This document shows positions 5,566 to 5,772 of a stretch of 5,772 bases of DNA, one piece after another; the stretch's first letter is position 1, and every line of letters begins with the position of its first letter. The DNA comes from Xanthobacteraceae bacterium (GTDB taxonomy: Bacteria > Pseudomonadota > Alphaproteobacteria > Rhizobiales > Xanthobacteraceae). Under the pieces are notes generated by a model. It did not search any database and was not told the DNA's origin. It was given only the letters and a program-made list of their open reading frames with translations. The DNA lies in assembly GCA_030043175.1 (NCBI GenBank), contig JASHYD010000074.1, forward strand, positions 1 through 5,772, written 5' to 3'. The position numbers and the translations under genes were made by a program.

Positions 5566-5772
5566 CGTTGTACGAAATAGTAAGACGGCGCCGCCGCAGC
5601 AGATAACCCAAGGTTTAGCGCCTCGGCACTCGGTCGGTATCACGCCCGATTTATGTTCAATGTTCGCCTCAACGCAGCTGGGCAAGGTAAATTGGAACAC
5701 ACCGCGCCCCGCGTGTGCGCGGGATGACCGCTCCTTTCGTTCCTGAGGGCGCCGTGAATGGATCAATTTTTC
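5566..5772. other. Right-end region without a convincing gene
   Basis: No ORF here has family resemblance beyond the short minus-strand kinase-like scrap. A perfect 6-bp hairpin, CCCGCG-TGTG-CGCGGG, lies at 5708-5723, with no following T-run on either strand, so it is not a standard terminator. The rest is probably non-coding or too decayed to read. Confidence 0.4.
5677..5711 (-). pseudogene. Possible histidine-kinase C-terminal scrap
   Basis: On the minus strand, FQFTLPS (5697-5677) is preceded, after a two-base shift, by RGAV (5711-5700). Together they match the terminal GAVFQFTLP of HATPase_c domains such as that of the MASE1 kinase in this window. Nothing upstream on the minus strand to 5772 matches the preceding kinase text, so the match rests on about 11 residues and may be chance. 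Confidence 0.25.

Noticed and set aside
1..5772. CRISPR array, tRNA or rRNA gene, or complete insertion sequence
   Set aside because: No regularly spaced repeats, cloverleaf-like sequence, rRNA-like stretch or transposase text was seen on either strand.

Overview
The window looks like accessory DNA from a GC-rich alphaproteobacterium, most likely a Bradyrhizobium-type member of the Hyphomicrobiales (Rhizobiales). This rests on remembered family resemblance, not on a search: a MASE1-type histidine kinase, a DUF4118/PAS-type kinase, a FixJ/NodW-type regulator and a single-receiver regulator are typical of that group. The striking property is decay. Of the seven or eight recognisable genes, three are clear pseudogenes, one regulator is frameshifted near its end, and one gene runs off the left edge.

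Left part (1-843, plus strand): the C-terminal part of a SnoaL/NTF2-like protein overlaps, by ATGA, a badly decayed NAD(P)-binding epimerase-like gene. Homology to the epimerase stops near 594. Between about 604 and 765 the minus strand carries a hairpin resembling group II intron domain V, followed by a long stem that could be domain VI. This may be an intron relic lying antisense in the epimerase.

Middle (844-3281, plus strand): an intact 544-residue MASE1 sensor histidine kinase is followed by a second sensor kinase (DUF4118, then PAS, then HisKA). The second kinase is broken by a frameshift, an amber codon, loss of most of the PAS domain and truncation just after its H-box. Directly behind the H-box, in the same reading frame, lies the C-terminal part of an MFS transporter.

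Right of centre (3258-4707, minus strand): the rest of the same MFS transporter runs the other way with at least four frameshifts. Its C-terminal piece has therefore been inverted relative to its body. A single-domain response regulator lies upstream of it on the same strand and appears intact.

Right end (4708-5772): a 223-bp divergent intergenic region carries a 20-bp imperfect palindrome. Beyond it a FixJ-family response regulator reads rightward. All its receiver residues are present, but a one-base frameshift cuts it just before the last helix of its LuxR-type DNA-binding domain. The final 200 bp hold no convincing gene, only a possible histidine-kinase C-terminal scrap on the minus strand.

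As a whole the window reads as a two-component signalling cluster (two kinases, two regulators, one transporter) that has been rearranged and is degenerating. The MASE1 kinase and the single-receiver regulator are the parts most likely still to work. I did not find a convincing new system; the most informative signals are the inverted MFS segment, the possible intron relic and the regulator frameshift.
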